A stretch of DNA of 13,035 bases from CAZDET01 sp964504335. GTDB lineage: Bacteria > Bacteroidota > Bacteroidia > Chitinophagales > Saprospiraceae. The stretch lies in NCBI GenBank assembly GCA_964504335.1, contig CAZDET010000101.1, positions 1 to 13,035 on the forward strand, given 5' to 3'. Positions 7,601 through 12,989 of the stretch are shown piece after piece; the stretch's first letter is position 1; every line of letters begins with the position of its first letter. Under the pieces are notes generated by a model. It did not search any database. It was not told the DNA's origin and saw only the letters and a program-made list of their open reading frames with translations. A program made the position numbers and the translations under genes.

Positions 7601-7985
7601 CCAAATCGCTCGGGAAATGTCAAAAACGCTGATGCAAATGAAGCACAACAGCTCCCTGTATAAGCTGTTGAACGACGGTTCCGATCCGGGCATTCCCTAC
7701 GTGCTGATTGGGGGGAATACCCAGCTCATCCAGACGGAACAAGCCGAAAAACTAAGTGGCCTGCTGGGGCTCATTCTATCTCGCTTTCGGGATCGCGCCC
7801 ATTTTGACGTGATGGATCAGCTCTTCAAATCGGCCAACGACGTCCTGTCGACCGTCGAAAGCCAAACCACTATCCCCGGCATGAACCAGTGGCAGCAGGT
7901 TCCGGAAGTGCGAGAGGTTGGCAGCGATCACATCAGTTATTTCGCGGAAGCGCGCGGAATGGGGGCATTGCGCGAAGTGCTTTGA
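4653..7985 (+). CDS. Caspase-like (peptidase C14) protein with C-terminal alpha/beta-hydrolase-like domain
   Basis: An 1110-aa protein with no signal peptide or membrane span, so probably cytoplasmic. Residues 1-230 are a caspase/metacaspase p20-type fold, with an opening strand LIIAINEYP, the catalytic His in LYFSGHGSR (H80) and the catalytic Cys in FDCCHSGT (C142). Prokaryotic members usually cleave after Arg or Lys. The middle is long and strand-rich. Residues near 380-400 (DDPAEADMVVR) and 510-600 (KVRNTSQQVLYFSALYLS...) resemble the DUF4384-like regions that accompany bacterial caspases. About 848-1105 is an alpha/beta-hydrolase-like domain, with YIHGFAG (H855), LLAHGMGGLVAR, and a late His (H1093). 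In the GxSxG-type elbow the nucleophilic Ser is Gly917, so lipase or esterase activity is unlikely and a binding or scaffold role is possible. The start gives the standard family N-terminus. It diverges from the membrane-protein gene and converges on the DUF721 gene. The caspase call is firm; defence or cell-death function is inference. Confidence 0.9.
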   Translation: MLHSLIIAINEYPLPHHRLRGCINDAKSLIGLLESRVPEDKRRIHTLFDEQATRQGIIDGFAHFQAAQDGDTCLLYFSGHGSRAPSPPEFLHQEPDGLVETLVCHDSRLAGGIDLLDKELSYLIWEAQQGKQVHFLTIFDCCHSGTVTRGEGLKVRMAEPSHLPVDFRSIHGSAAFEDITAQLGKLSYRPPRADHIAFAAARSDETAKELRIKGQPRGVFTYNLVDVLTNQFLPLAYRDLVELLRVRAAETVEQQTPQIEGPQRELSKPFLGAGKLEAHSGYLLQYRNTKSAWEVNAGQIHGFPAGQQDDIRMAAVIAGTRMPLRVVSVDVASMLVEPEKPINQGQSYRVLIEQMPVLKQQLAPARDLPPQTRQLLEATVRATGDMPYLELVDDPAEADMVVRQTGDGLRLTLPGEDRPLVRSLRGVHADNLAILLGDARHIARWHFVQQLHNSQPDIPDKAFEIEWYRLDEPGSWSANDMAPASRIEDIQAPQLFSYQEAGPNESEQLPALRIKVRNTSQQVLYFSALYLSANYGISNQLLPNQRLQPGEEAWLTDRPEGEKTEYRSLPLFVDQPFLNQGVNEVQEYFKIFINTEDVNTHAFNQPGLQLEDPKPETTRSIGRRSAPPSRFFGWRTVDLRLRIHRQPREVSVQENQPATLATGVQLQLPAGASARARLVSPVQLTRGLGDDAVPPASPGWLPFGVQPGQQGSPPLSTLELRQVQGADQVTADHPAYLQLPAQRALSDEIVLAVGFDPESQQYYPLGSLEADGRIRLDALPPATPDAERSIGGSIKLFFVKTLNKYAGFQYDHPQLSAVDYQDDPAEPATEMLYETDTEKIKERLASADRALLYIHGFAGDSRKLPEALADQYDLVLAFDYESLNTPIEQTGRELRLRLTEIGLGQPGSKKIHLLAHGMGGLVARFFIEKGGGATMVSKVVMVGTPHQGTPYATVYEVASFLTVLALNKATFLTPYMVPINILGQIAREMSKTLMQMKHNSSLYKLLNDGSDPGIPYVLIGGNTQLIQTEQAEKLSGLLGLILSRFRDRAHFDVMDQLFKSANDVLSTVESQTTIPGMNQWQQVPEVREVGSDHISYFAEARGMGALREVL

Positions 7986-8000
7986 TTAATGCATTAATCA
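7983..8000. terminator. 18-bp perfect palindrome spanning both convergent stop codons
   Basis: TGATTAATGCATTAATCA is a perfect palindrome. Its first three bases are the stop codon of the caspase-like gene and its last three are the reverse-strand stop of the DUF721 gene. With only 12 bp between the genes, this dyad is the only candidate for a bidirectional terminator. It is AT-rich and has no U-tract, so intrinsic termination would be weak. It contains TTAATG and CATTAA, the core of the octamer repeats elsewhere in the window, in opposite orientation. Confidence 0.45.
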
Positions 8001-8291
8001 CCTGAAAACCACCTCGGTTAGAAAGTCCTCCCCCAGCTCCTTATTCAGGCGCTCGCAGAGCTGCCGGCGCCCCATACTGAGCTCCTGCCGCAACGAAGCG
8101 CTGGTGATCGTAACGAACAGTTTGCGATCGTAGATGCGCAGATCCTGGGTATGCTCGGCAATCGTACGTCCGAATATTTCCGGCCACACCTGCCGGATGC
8201 GCGTCAGGTGATAGCCCGGCTTGAGGCGGTAAGCCTGGAGCATGGCCTCCAGGGCCTGCTTGAGGGTGGATTCGTTGGACTGGCCGGCCAT
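7998..8291 (-). CDS. DUF721/DciA-like protein
   Basis: A 97-aa protein of the DUF721 (DciA-like) family, recognised from the order LKQALEAMLQAYRL, then VWPEIFGRTIAEHT, then LRIYDRKLFVTITSASLRQELSMGRRQLCERLN, and a short EVVF end. In the many bacteria that lack DnaC or DnaI, DciA proteins help load the replicative helicase DnaB. The short single-domain form is typical of Bacteroidota, where the exact role is less well established. The ATG at 8289-8291 directly abuts an octamer repeat tract that would form its leader. It lies about 100 bp downstream of the transporter gene on the same strand, and converges with the caspase-like gene with stops 12 bp apart. Probably a housekeeping gene unrelated to the caspase module. 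Confidence 0.82.
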   Translation of the reverse strand: MAGQSNESTLKQALEAMLQAYRLKPGYHLTRIRQVWPEIFGRTIAEHTQDLRIYDRKLFVTITSASLRQELSMGRRQLCERLNKELGEDFLTEVVFR

Positions 8292-8393
8292 ATCAATGTG
8301 TCAATGTGTTAATGTGTCAATGTGCTAGTGAGGTGTACTAATTTACGAAATCCGCTCCTCAACACCGCACAATTTCACCAACTCACCCCCTAT
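8292..8393. other. Intergenic spacer between transporter and DUF721 genes
   Basis: 102 bp. The part next to DUF721 is the octamer tract (8293-8332). The remainder (8333-8393) is non-repetitive and shows no clear promoter or hairpin. Confidence 0.5.
8293..8332 (+). repeat. NYAATGTG octamer tract, copy A (5 units)
   Basis: Exact 8-bp period: TCAATGTG, TCAATGTG, TTAATGTG, TCAATGTG, then a diverged CTAGTGAG. The first unit starts one base after the DUF721 start codon. The same unit occurs at 10382-10405, and inverted at 10409-10464. Confidence 0.8.
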
Positions 8394-9695
8394 TCAGGCA
8401 AAGAGGCCCGCAATTGCAGCGGTCAGGAAGCAGGCGACCGTGCCGCCGATGAGCGATTTGAGGCCCAACTCGGTCAGGGTACGACGCTGGCCGGGGGCGA
8501 GGGCGCTGATACCACCAATTTGGATGCCGATGGAAGCGAAATTGGAAAAGCCACAGAGGGCGTACGTAGCAATGAGCTTCGATTTTTCTTGCAGGTGGGT
8601 ACCACTTCCGAGCAGGCGATTGAGGTCGGCGTAGGCGACAAATTCGTTGATGACGGTTTTCTGGCCCAGTAATTGCCCGACCAGCAGGATATCCTCTGCG
8701 GGCGTACCCAGTATCCAGGCAAAGGGGGCGAAAATCAGGCCGAGTACGTAGGTGAAGGTGAAGCCTGAAAATGCCTGGTCGGTAGATTCGGCGATGGCTT
8801 CGTTCCAGCCCGTCCAGTTGCCAACGGTACTCATCAAAATCTGATTGAGCATGAAGATCAGGGCGGTGAAGACCAGGAGCATGGCACCGACGTTGATCGC
8901 CAGCCGCAGGCCATCGGTAGTGCCGCGGGAAATCGCATCCAGGATATTGTGGGATTCGTCGACGGCCATTTGCATCTGCTCATCGACGTCGCGTTCGGTG
9001 GTTTCCGGGAGCAGCATTTTGGCGGCTACGATCGCGGCGGGAGCCGAAATGATGGAAGCCGTCAGCAGGTGCTTGGCAAAATAGCGCTGGCTTTCCGGAT
9101 CGCTTCCCCCCAGGAATCCAATGTAAGCCGCAAAGACACTTCCGGCGATGGTGGCCATGCCACCGGTCATCAGGCAGAGCATTTCCGAGCGCGTCATGCT
9201 TTCCAAATAGGGTTTCACTACCAGCGGAGCCTCGGTTTGTCCGATAAATACATTGGCGGCAGCCGCCAGGCTCTCGGCCCCGGAAAGGTGCATGGTTTTG
9301 GTAAACAACCAGGCCATTCCGTAGACGATCCGCTGGAGAATACCAAAATAGTAGAGTACCGCCGTCAGAGCGCTGAAGAACACAATGGTCGGTAATACCT
9401 GGAAGGCAAAGATGTAGCCAAAGGCATCGGTATTCTGTACGATGCTTCCGAATAAAAACTCGGACCCCGCCCCGGCAAAGGCCAGAATCTGGCGAAACCC
9501 TTCCGAAATATAGTCAAATACGGTACTTACCCCTGGAACTTTCAGGATGAGCAGAGCCAATCCAAACTGCAGCCCCATGCCGATGAATACCAGCCGCCAG
9601 TTAATGGCTCGCCGGTTCGAACTCAAGGCATAACAAATGGCTAACAATACAATGATTCCAAAGAGGGCGCGCGCCAGGCTGATCAAAAAATCCAT
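8394..9695 (-). CDS. nupC: NupC-family concentrative nucleoside transporter (CNT)
   Basis: A 433-aa inner-membrane symporter that takes up nucleosides with Na+ or H+. The length (about 400-430 aa) and the many hydrophobic helices fit the CNT family. The order is an N-terminal helical domain (residues 1-90), a gate region, then the C-terminal transport domain. The two substrate-site signatures are visible: IGQTEAPLVVKPY (G152-E155) and TVINEFVAYADL (N350/E351). CGFSNFASIGIQIGGI (381-396), a conserved late helix, is also present. Selectivity (pyrimidine, purine or both) cannot be read with confidence. It diverges from uridine kinase across 69 bp, so uptake and phosphorylation of uridine/cytidine are probably co-controlled. 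The symbol follows family usage. Confidence 0.93.
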   Translation of the reverse strand: MDFLISLARALFGIIVLLAICYALSSNRRAINWRLVFIGMGLQFGLALLILKVPGVSTVFDYISEGFRQILAFAGAGSEFLFGSIVQNTDAFGYIFAFQVLPTIVFFSALTAVLYYFGILQRIVYGMAWLFTKTMHLSGAESLAAAANVFIGQTEAPLVVKPYLESMTRSEMLCLMTGGMATIAGSVFAAYIGFLGGSDPESQRYFAKHLLTASIISAPAAIVAAKMLLPETTERDVDEQMQMAVDESHNILDAISRGTTDGLRLAINVGAMLLVFTALIFMLNQILMSTVGNWTGWNEAIAESTDQAFSGFTFTYVLGLIFAPFAWILGTPAEDILLVGQLLGQKTVINEFVAYADLNRLLGSGTHLQEKSKLIATYALCGFSNFASIGIQIGGISALAPGQRRTLTELGLKSLIGGTVACFLTAAIAGLFA

Positions 9696-9764
9696 GCGGT
9701 AGTGATGGGGTACAACTAAGTAAAGGTAGAATAATTCTTCTTTAAATTATCTTTACCGCTAATT
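9696..9764. promoter_or_regulatory. Divergent promoter region, transporter and uridine kinase
   Basis: 69 bp, AT-rich. On the plus strand TATCTTTA (9748-9755) matches seven of eight positions of the Bacteroidota -7 box TAnnTTTG. On the minus strand TACCTTTA (9728 down to 9721) matches equally well. The two boxes form a near-perfect inverted pair, GTAAAGGTA (9720-9728) and TATCTTTAC (9748-9756), around a partly palindromic centre (AGAATAATTCT, 9728-9738). No clear upstream TTG is visible for either box. Confidence 0.45.
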
Positions 9765-10385
9765 ATGAAACGGCTTCTCATTGGCATCACCGGCGGCAGT
9801 GGCTCCGGCAAAACTTCATTCATCCGGGAATTGAGCGCGCAATTCCAACCCGGGCAGCTGAGTATTATCAGCCAGGACGATTACTACCGCCCCATCGAAG
9901 AGCAGGAGGTGGATGACCGGGGCATCACCAACTTCGATCGGCCGGAATCCATCGATAGTGCTGCCTTCATCGCAGATGTCGACCGGTTGCGGCTGGGCGA
10001 GCAGGTCACTCGCCCGGAGTATGTCTTCAATAATGCCGCGGCCCAACCCAATCTCCGCATTTTGGAGCCTGCTCCCATCATCATCGTCGAGGGATTATTC
10101 GTCTTCACGCTACCGGAAATGCGCGAGCGCCTCCACCTTACGGTTTATTTGCACGCCAAGGAAAACCTGAAAGTCATCCGCCGCATCAAACGTGATCGCG
10201 TGGAACGTAACTACCCGCTGGAGGATGTCCTGTATCGCTACGAAAACCACGTCCTACCCGCTTTCGAACAGTACATTCGCCCCTATCGCGACGACGCCGA
10301 TCTGGTCATCAACAACAATCAGGATTTCCAACGGGGGCTGTCTGTGATGGTGGGCTATTGTAAGAACCACTTATCGATTTGCTAA
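9765..10385 (+). CDS. udk: Uridine kinase (uridine/cytidine kinase)
   Basis: A 206-aa cytoplasmic P-loop kinase that phosphorylates uridine or cytidine to UMP or CMP in pyrimidine salvage. It shows a Walker A GGSGSGKT (residues 10-17), the substrate loop SQDDYYRP, TNFDRPESID, a Walker B-like stretch IIIVEGLFVF, and the basic lid RRIKRDRVERN. Length matches the family (about 205-215 aa). Phosphoribulokinase-like relatives share this fold, but DDYY plus NFDRPESID favours uridine kinase. The neighbouring nucleoside transporter supports the role. The TAA stop (10383-10385) lies inside the first unit of an octamer repeat tract. Confidence 0.93.
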   Translation: MKRLLIGITGGSGSGKTSFIRELSAQFQPGQLSIISQDDYYRPIEEQEVDDRGITNFDRPESIDSAAFIADVDRLRLGEQVTRPEYVFNNAAAQPNLRILEPAPIIIVEGLFVFTLPEMRERLHLTVYLHAKENLKVIRRIKRDRVERNYPLEDVLYRYENHVLPAFEQYIRPYRDDADLVINNNQDFQRGLSVMVGYCKNHLSIC

Positions 10386-10405
10386 TGTGCCGATGTGCCA
10401 ATAAT
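10382..10405 (+). repeat. NYAATGTG octamer tract, copy B (3 units)
   Basis: CTAATGTG, CCGATGTG and CCAATAAT in exact 8-bp register. The uridine kinase stop codon TAA is part of the first unit. It faces the inverted tract starting at 10409. Confidence 0.7.
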
Positions 10406-10408
10406 CCA

Positions 10409-10464
10409 CACATTTGCACACTGTCTCATTGCCCTATTGGCACATTGCCTCATTCGCACATTGA
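10409..10464 (-). repeat. NYAATGTG octamer tract, copy C (7 inverted units)
   Basis: Seven consecutive octamers in exact register: CACATTTG, CACACTGT, CTCATTGC, CCTATTGG, CACATTGC, CTCATTCG and CACATTGA. The last ends immediately before the reverse-strand stop codon of the YebC gene (10465-10467). Together with copy B it makes an inverted arrangement between the convergent genes, which could fold or act as a bidirectional terminator. I see no GC-rich stem with a U-tract. Confidence 0.75.
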
Positions 10465-11178
10465 TCAATCCTCCGCCATATTGTGAAATACGTTCGCCAC
10501 GTCCTCGTCATCTTCGAGTTTATCGATGAGCTTGATGACGGCTTCCACTTCCTCGTCGGATAGTGCTTTGGTGTGGCTTGGAATGCGGACTAATTCGGCA
10601 CTTTCCACTTCGAGGCCTTTTTCCTCCAGCCCCTTTTGCAGGTTGCCGAAATCTTCGAAGGCGCTGTAGAGGACGATGTGCTCTTCTTCCCGAGCCACTT
10701 CGTCGAGGCCGTGGTCGATGAGTTCCAGTTCGAGTGCTTCCAGGTCGAGGTCGGCAGCCGGCACTTTGAACTGGCCCTTGCGGGTAAACATGTAATCGAC
10801 GGAGCCGCTTACGCCGAGGCTGCCGCCGTATTTGGAAAAGACATGCCGCACGTTGGCGACGGTGCGATTGAGGTTATTGGTAGTCGTTTCGACGATCACG
10901 GCGACGCCGTGGGGGGCGTAACCTTCGTAGGTCACCTCTTCGTAAGCTTCGGCGTCCTTGTCGGTAGCGCGTTTAATGGCCGACTCTACGTTGGCCTTCG
11001 GCATGTTGGCCGTCTTGGCATTTTGAATCGCGATGCGCAAGCGGGGGTTGTACTCCGGGTCGGGGCCTCCTTCCTTTACGGCGATCGCTATTTCGCGGCC
11101 GATCTTGGTAAACGTCTTGGCCATGCTGGCCCAGCGCTTCATTTTGCGCTCCTTGCGGTATTCAAATGCGCGTCCCAT
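10465..11178 (-). CDS. yebC: YebC/TACO1-family protein
   Basis: A 237-aa cytoplasmic protein of the YebC/PmpR/TACO1 family. Members have been described as DNA-binding regulators, and TACO1/YebC types help translation of difficult stretches such as polyproline; which role applies here is unknown. It starts MGRAFEYRKERKMKRW, as in Bacteroidota, instead of the MAGHSKWANIKHRK of proteobacterial YebC. It continues with FTKIGREIAIAVKEGGPDPEYNPRLR, NMPKANVESAIKRA, YEGYAPHGVAVIVE and NRTVANVRHVFSKYGG, all family hallmarks, and has an acidic C-terminal end. Length fits the family (about 235-250 aa). The start ATG lies 43 bp from a small inverted-repeat element. A near-match to the -7 box, TAATTTCG, lies on the minus strand just upstream of the start. 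Confidence 0.95.
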   Translation of the reverse strand: MGRAFEYRKERKMKRWASMAKTFTKIGREIAIAVKEGGPDPEYNPRLRIAIQNAKTANMPKANVESAIKRATDKDAEAYEEVTYEGYAPHGVAVIVETTTNNLNRTVANVRHVFSKYGGSLGVSGSVDYMFTRKGQFKVPAADLDLEALELELIDHGLDEVAREEEHIVLYSAFEDFGNLQKGLEEKGLEVESAELVRIPSHTKALSDEEVEAVIKLIDKLEDDEDVANVFHNMAED

Positions 11179-11221
11179 CAGTTAGATTTTAAGACGCCCG
11201 AAATTACCGAATTATCTTTAA

Positions 11222-11383
11222 GAAGCTGTTTGAATTCAACCCTTCCGTTTATTTATGGCCCTTTTCCCGCCCTTCTTCGTTCCCAAAATCCTCATTTGGC
11301 TATGGCCAAACTCCGGTTTTGGTGCCTCAAAGAACGAAAAAAGGACTTATAAAAAATTCTAGAAGCCAAATTCAAACAGCTTC
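11222..11383. mobile_element. Probable 162-bp MITE (fold-back element)
   Basis: Fifteen-bp terminal inverted repeats, GAAGCTGTTTGAATT (11222-11236) and its reverse complement (11369-11383), are flanked by TAA on both sides (11219-11221 and 11384-11386), consistent with a 3-bp target duplication. The interior folds back on itself in nested stems: TTCGTTC (11276-11282) with GAACGAA (11332-11338), CCAAAA (11283-11288) with TTTTGG (11317-11322), and TTTGGC (11295-11300) with GCCAAA (11305-11310) around a TATG loop. There is no coding capacity. TIR style and TNA duplication suggest mobilisation by an IS5-like transposase, which is inference. Pairing of CTTT with AAAG just outside the duplication is probably chance, but leaves the exact ends slightly uncertain. 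Confidence 0.65.
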
Positions 11384-11764
11384 TAAAAGGAGAGACGGAT
11401 GGATTGGGAATGCCCTACGAGAAGGAGCAAGAGGGCAGGCTTGATCGGGGGCCCTCTTCATCGGAGTAATACGTTAACAGGGCTCTAGGCGCCTGAATGG
11501 GTAGATGGTAGGCGAATTTCTAGGAGGAAGATCGGTTAGTTGGGAAGAGGTGGAATATTTGTTGCGCACCGGCAGGCACACTCATGTGATGCTCACAAGA
11601 TACGCACAGCGGGCAAGGGCGTTGGAAGTATTATTACTAAAAACATATTTAGATTTACGGAATATAAATAATTAAGAACGGTTAATAATTAAATACCTGC
11701 TCCTTTCCGTAATTTAAGCCGCTTAATCCCGTAATTCGTCAATCTCTCACTACTTATCAACTAC
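11384..11764. other. Long AT-rich intergenic region upstream of the BetR-like regulator
   Basis: About 380 bp without an assured gene. It contains a hairpin AAGAGGGC/GCCCTCTT at 11429-11458 (8-bp stem, 14-nt loop), a possible 56-codon ORF (11505-11675), and an AT-rich stretch at 11630-11700. Closer to the regulator there are two direct copies of CCGTAATT, at 11707-11714 and 11729-11736, exactly 22 bp apart (about two helical turns). An 8-bp inverted match, TTACGGAA (11655-11662) with TTCCGTAA (11705-11712), is also present. These are candidate binding sites for the downstream regulator. No full TAnnTTTG promoter was found. Confidence 0.4.
11505..11675 (+). CDS. Possible small protein, 56 aa
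   Basis: ATG at 11505 opens a 56-codon frame ending in TAA at 11673-11675, with an in-frame stop just upstream. The product (MVGEFLGGRSVSWEEVEYLL..., ending KTYLDLRNINN) has a helix-forming, charged pattern (EEVEYLL, RYAQRARALEVLLLKTYLDL), which is unusual for random AT-rich sequence. There is no obvious ribosome binding site and no family match that I recognise. It could be a genuine small protein, a gene remnant or chance. Confidence 0.25.
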   Translation: MVGEFLGGRSVSWEEVEYLLRTGRHTHVMLTRYAQRARALEVLLLKTYLDLRNINN

Positions 11765-12793
11765 ATGGACCGAACGGGTACCCTTCAGGAAAAACTGATC
11801 GCTGAAATACGCGGACGATTTCCCCGACAAGCAGACATGGTGACTGAACTGACGAAGCTGCTGTCCGTCAATAAAGATGGGGTGTATCGCCGCCTGCGGG
11901 GAGATACGGCTCTATCGGCCAACGAGGTGCAGCTACTCGCCAATCACTTCTATATTTCAATTGATAACCTGCTGGAAAATCAGCCGAAAAAGACCTACTT
12001 CTTTTACAACCACTACCAGCAGCCGATAAAGACCTACGTCGACTATCTCGACCAAATCTACCAGCAAATTGCGGCGTTCCGCAAGCTTCCGGGCTTCCGC
12101 GTCCAGTATGCCAGCCGCGAAATTCCGGTATTAATCTACATGATGTTTCCCCGGCTGCTGGCCTTTAAATTATACGTGTATGGGCTAACTACCTGGGAGT
12201 TTCCTTACTTACAAGATCAAACATTCAGCTTCGATCTCATTTCCCATAAGGAGCAGGAAATTGCCGAAGCTGCCGCCGAACTGTACTGCTCGGTGGACAG
12301 TACCGATTTCTGGACGGTCTCCATTTTGGAGCCTTCCCTTAATCAGGTGGAATACCTGACGATGGCCGAGAAGTTTCCGGACCTGGATACGGCAATCGCC
12401 ATCTGCGACGAAATCCGGGTGCTCGTCAACCACGCCCGTCAAATGGCAGAACGGGGCCAAAAATTCATGCCGGACAATCGCCCCTCCGCCCGCAACGGAA
12501 AATTCGACCTGTTCTACAACGAACTGGCCAGCACCAATAATACCATTTTGGCCCTGTCGGACACCCATTCCGGGCTTTTCCACACCCTGGACACCCCCAA
12601 CTTCCTCTCCACCACCGATCGGCAACTGTGTGCCCTCATGGAGCGCTGGTTCGAGCAAATCACCAGCCACTCTACCGCCATTAGCGTGCACTCGGAGCGC
12701 GATCGCAATTTCTACTTCAACCGACTGGAAGAAAAGGTGAGCAATACCATCGAGCGGCTCGAGCACTGGTTTCAGCGAAGAAGAAGTTTTTAG
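11765..12793 (+). CDS. BetR-like helix-turn-helix regulator with long uncharacterised C-terminal region
   Basis: A 342-aa cytoplasmic protein. Residues 8-70 form a helix-turn-helix of the BetR/XRE kind: LQEKLIAEIRGRF, LLSVNKDGVYRRLRG with recognition-helix spacing, ALSANEVQLLANHFYISIDNLL. The remaining 270 residues are mostly helical and rich in aromatic residues (YFFYNHYQQPIKTYVDYLDQIY, LYVYGLTTWEFPYL). They end in a coiled-coil-like, basic tail (NRLEEKVSNTIERLEHWFQRRRSF). No known ligand-binding domain is recognised in this part. Proteins of this layout are frequent and often multi-copy in Saprospiria-like Bacteroidota; ligands and targets are unknown. The upstream 22-bp-spaced CCGTAATT copies may be autoregulatory sites. 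Confidence 0.72.
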   Translation: MDRTGTLQEKLIAEIRGRFPRQADMVTELTKLLSVNKDGVYRRLRGDTALSANEVQLLANHFYISIDNLLENQPKKTYFFYNHYQQPIKTYVDYLDQIYQQIAAFRKLPGFRVQYASREIPVLIYMMFPRLLAFKLYVYGLTTWEFPYLQDQTFSFDLISHKEQEIAEAAAELYCSVDSTDFWTVSILEPSLNQVEYLTMAEKFPDLDTAIAICDEIRVLVNHARQMAERGQKFMPDNRPSARNGKFDLFYNELASTNNTILALSDTHSGLFHTLDTPNFLSTTDRQLCALMERWFEQITSHSTAISVHSERDRNFYFNRLEEKVSNTIERLEHWFQRRRSF

Positions 12794-12926
12794 AGCGTTT
12801 CCGTAAGAATTGGTATCGTCTGTAGCTAACCGAACCACCATGGCTGACGCAAACGCTATCGCCCATCCCGACACAGCAACGTATTAGGGCAAACGCACCA
12901 AAATGGTCGGTACGATAGTTTTGGGC

Positions 12927-12957
12927 TTGCTTCTGTGTTGATAAGCGCGTATCTTTG
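12927..12957 (+). promoter_or_regulatory. Bacteroidota-type promoter (TTG ... TATCTTTG)
   Basis: TATCTTTG at 12950-12957 is a perfect TAnnTTTG -7 box. A TTG at 12927-12929 lies 20 bp upstream, the right distance for the -33 element. Transcription would start near 12962-12966 and run off the window. This is the cleanest promoter in the window. Confidence 0.6.
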
Positions 12958-12972
12958 CGGCACCATCCAATA

Positions 12973-12989
12973 GCTGCCCTAGCGGCAGC
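12973..12989 (+). promoter_or_regulatory. Leader hairpin downstream of the right-edge promoter
   Basis: GCTGCC and GGCAGC form a perfect 6-bp GC-rich stem around a 5-nt loop, about ten bases after the predicted transcription start. It has no U-tract, so it would be a 5'-leader structure and not a terminator. Confidence 0.4.

Noticed and set aside
8293..8332. Short tandem repeats considered as a CRISPR array
   Set aside because: Units are 8 bp with no spacers between them; no cas genes in the window.
10636..11352. 238-aa plus-strand frame opposite yebC
   Set aside because: Antisense to a firmly identified YebC protein and runs into the non-coding repeat element.
11217..11388. Extending the element's terminal repeats outward to include TTT/AAA and the adjacent CTTT/AAAG match
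   Set aside because: This would remove the TAA flanks that fit a target duplication and introduces a mismatch; the shorter boundaries explain the data better.
12794..12857. AGCGTTT and AAACGCT as a terminator for the BetR-like gene
   Set aside because: Seven-bp arms are 50 bp apart with no T-tract; likely chance.
12209..12874. 221-aa minus-strand frame opposite the BetR-like gene
   Set aside because: Antisense shadow; glycine/valine-rich composition without motifs.
12840..12887. 15-codon ATG frame that could be a leader peptide
   Set aside because: Too short, lies upstream of the only good promoter nearby, and has no run of regulatory codons.
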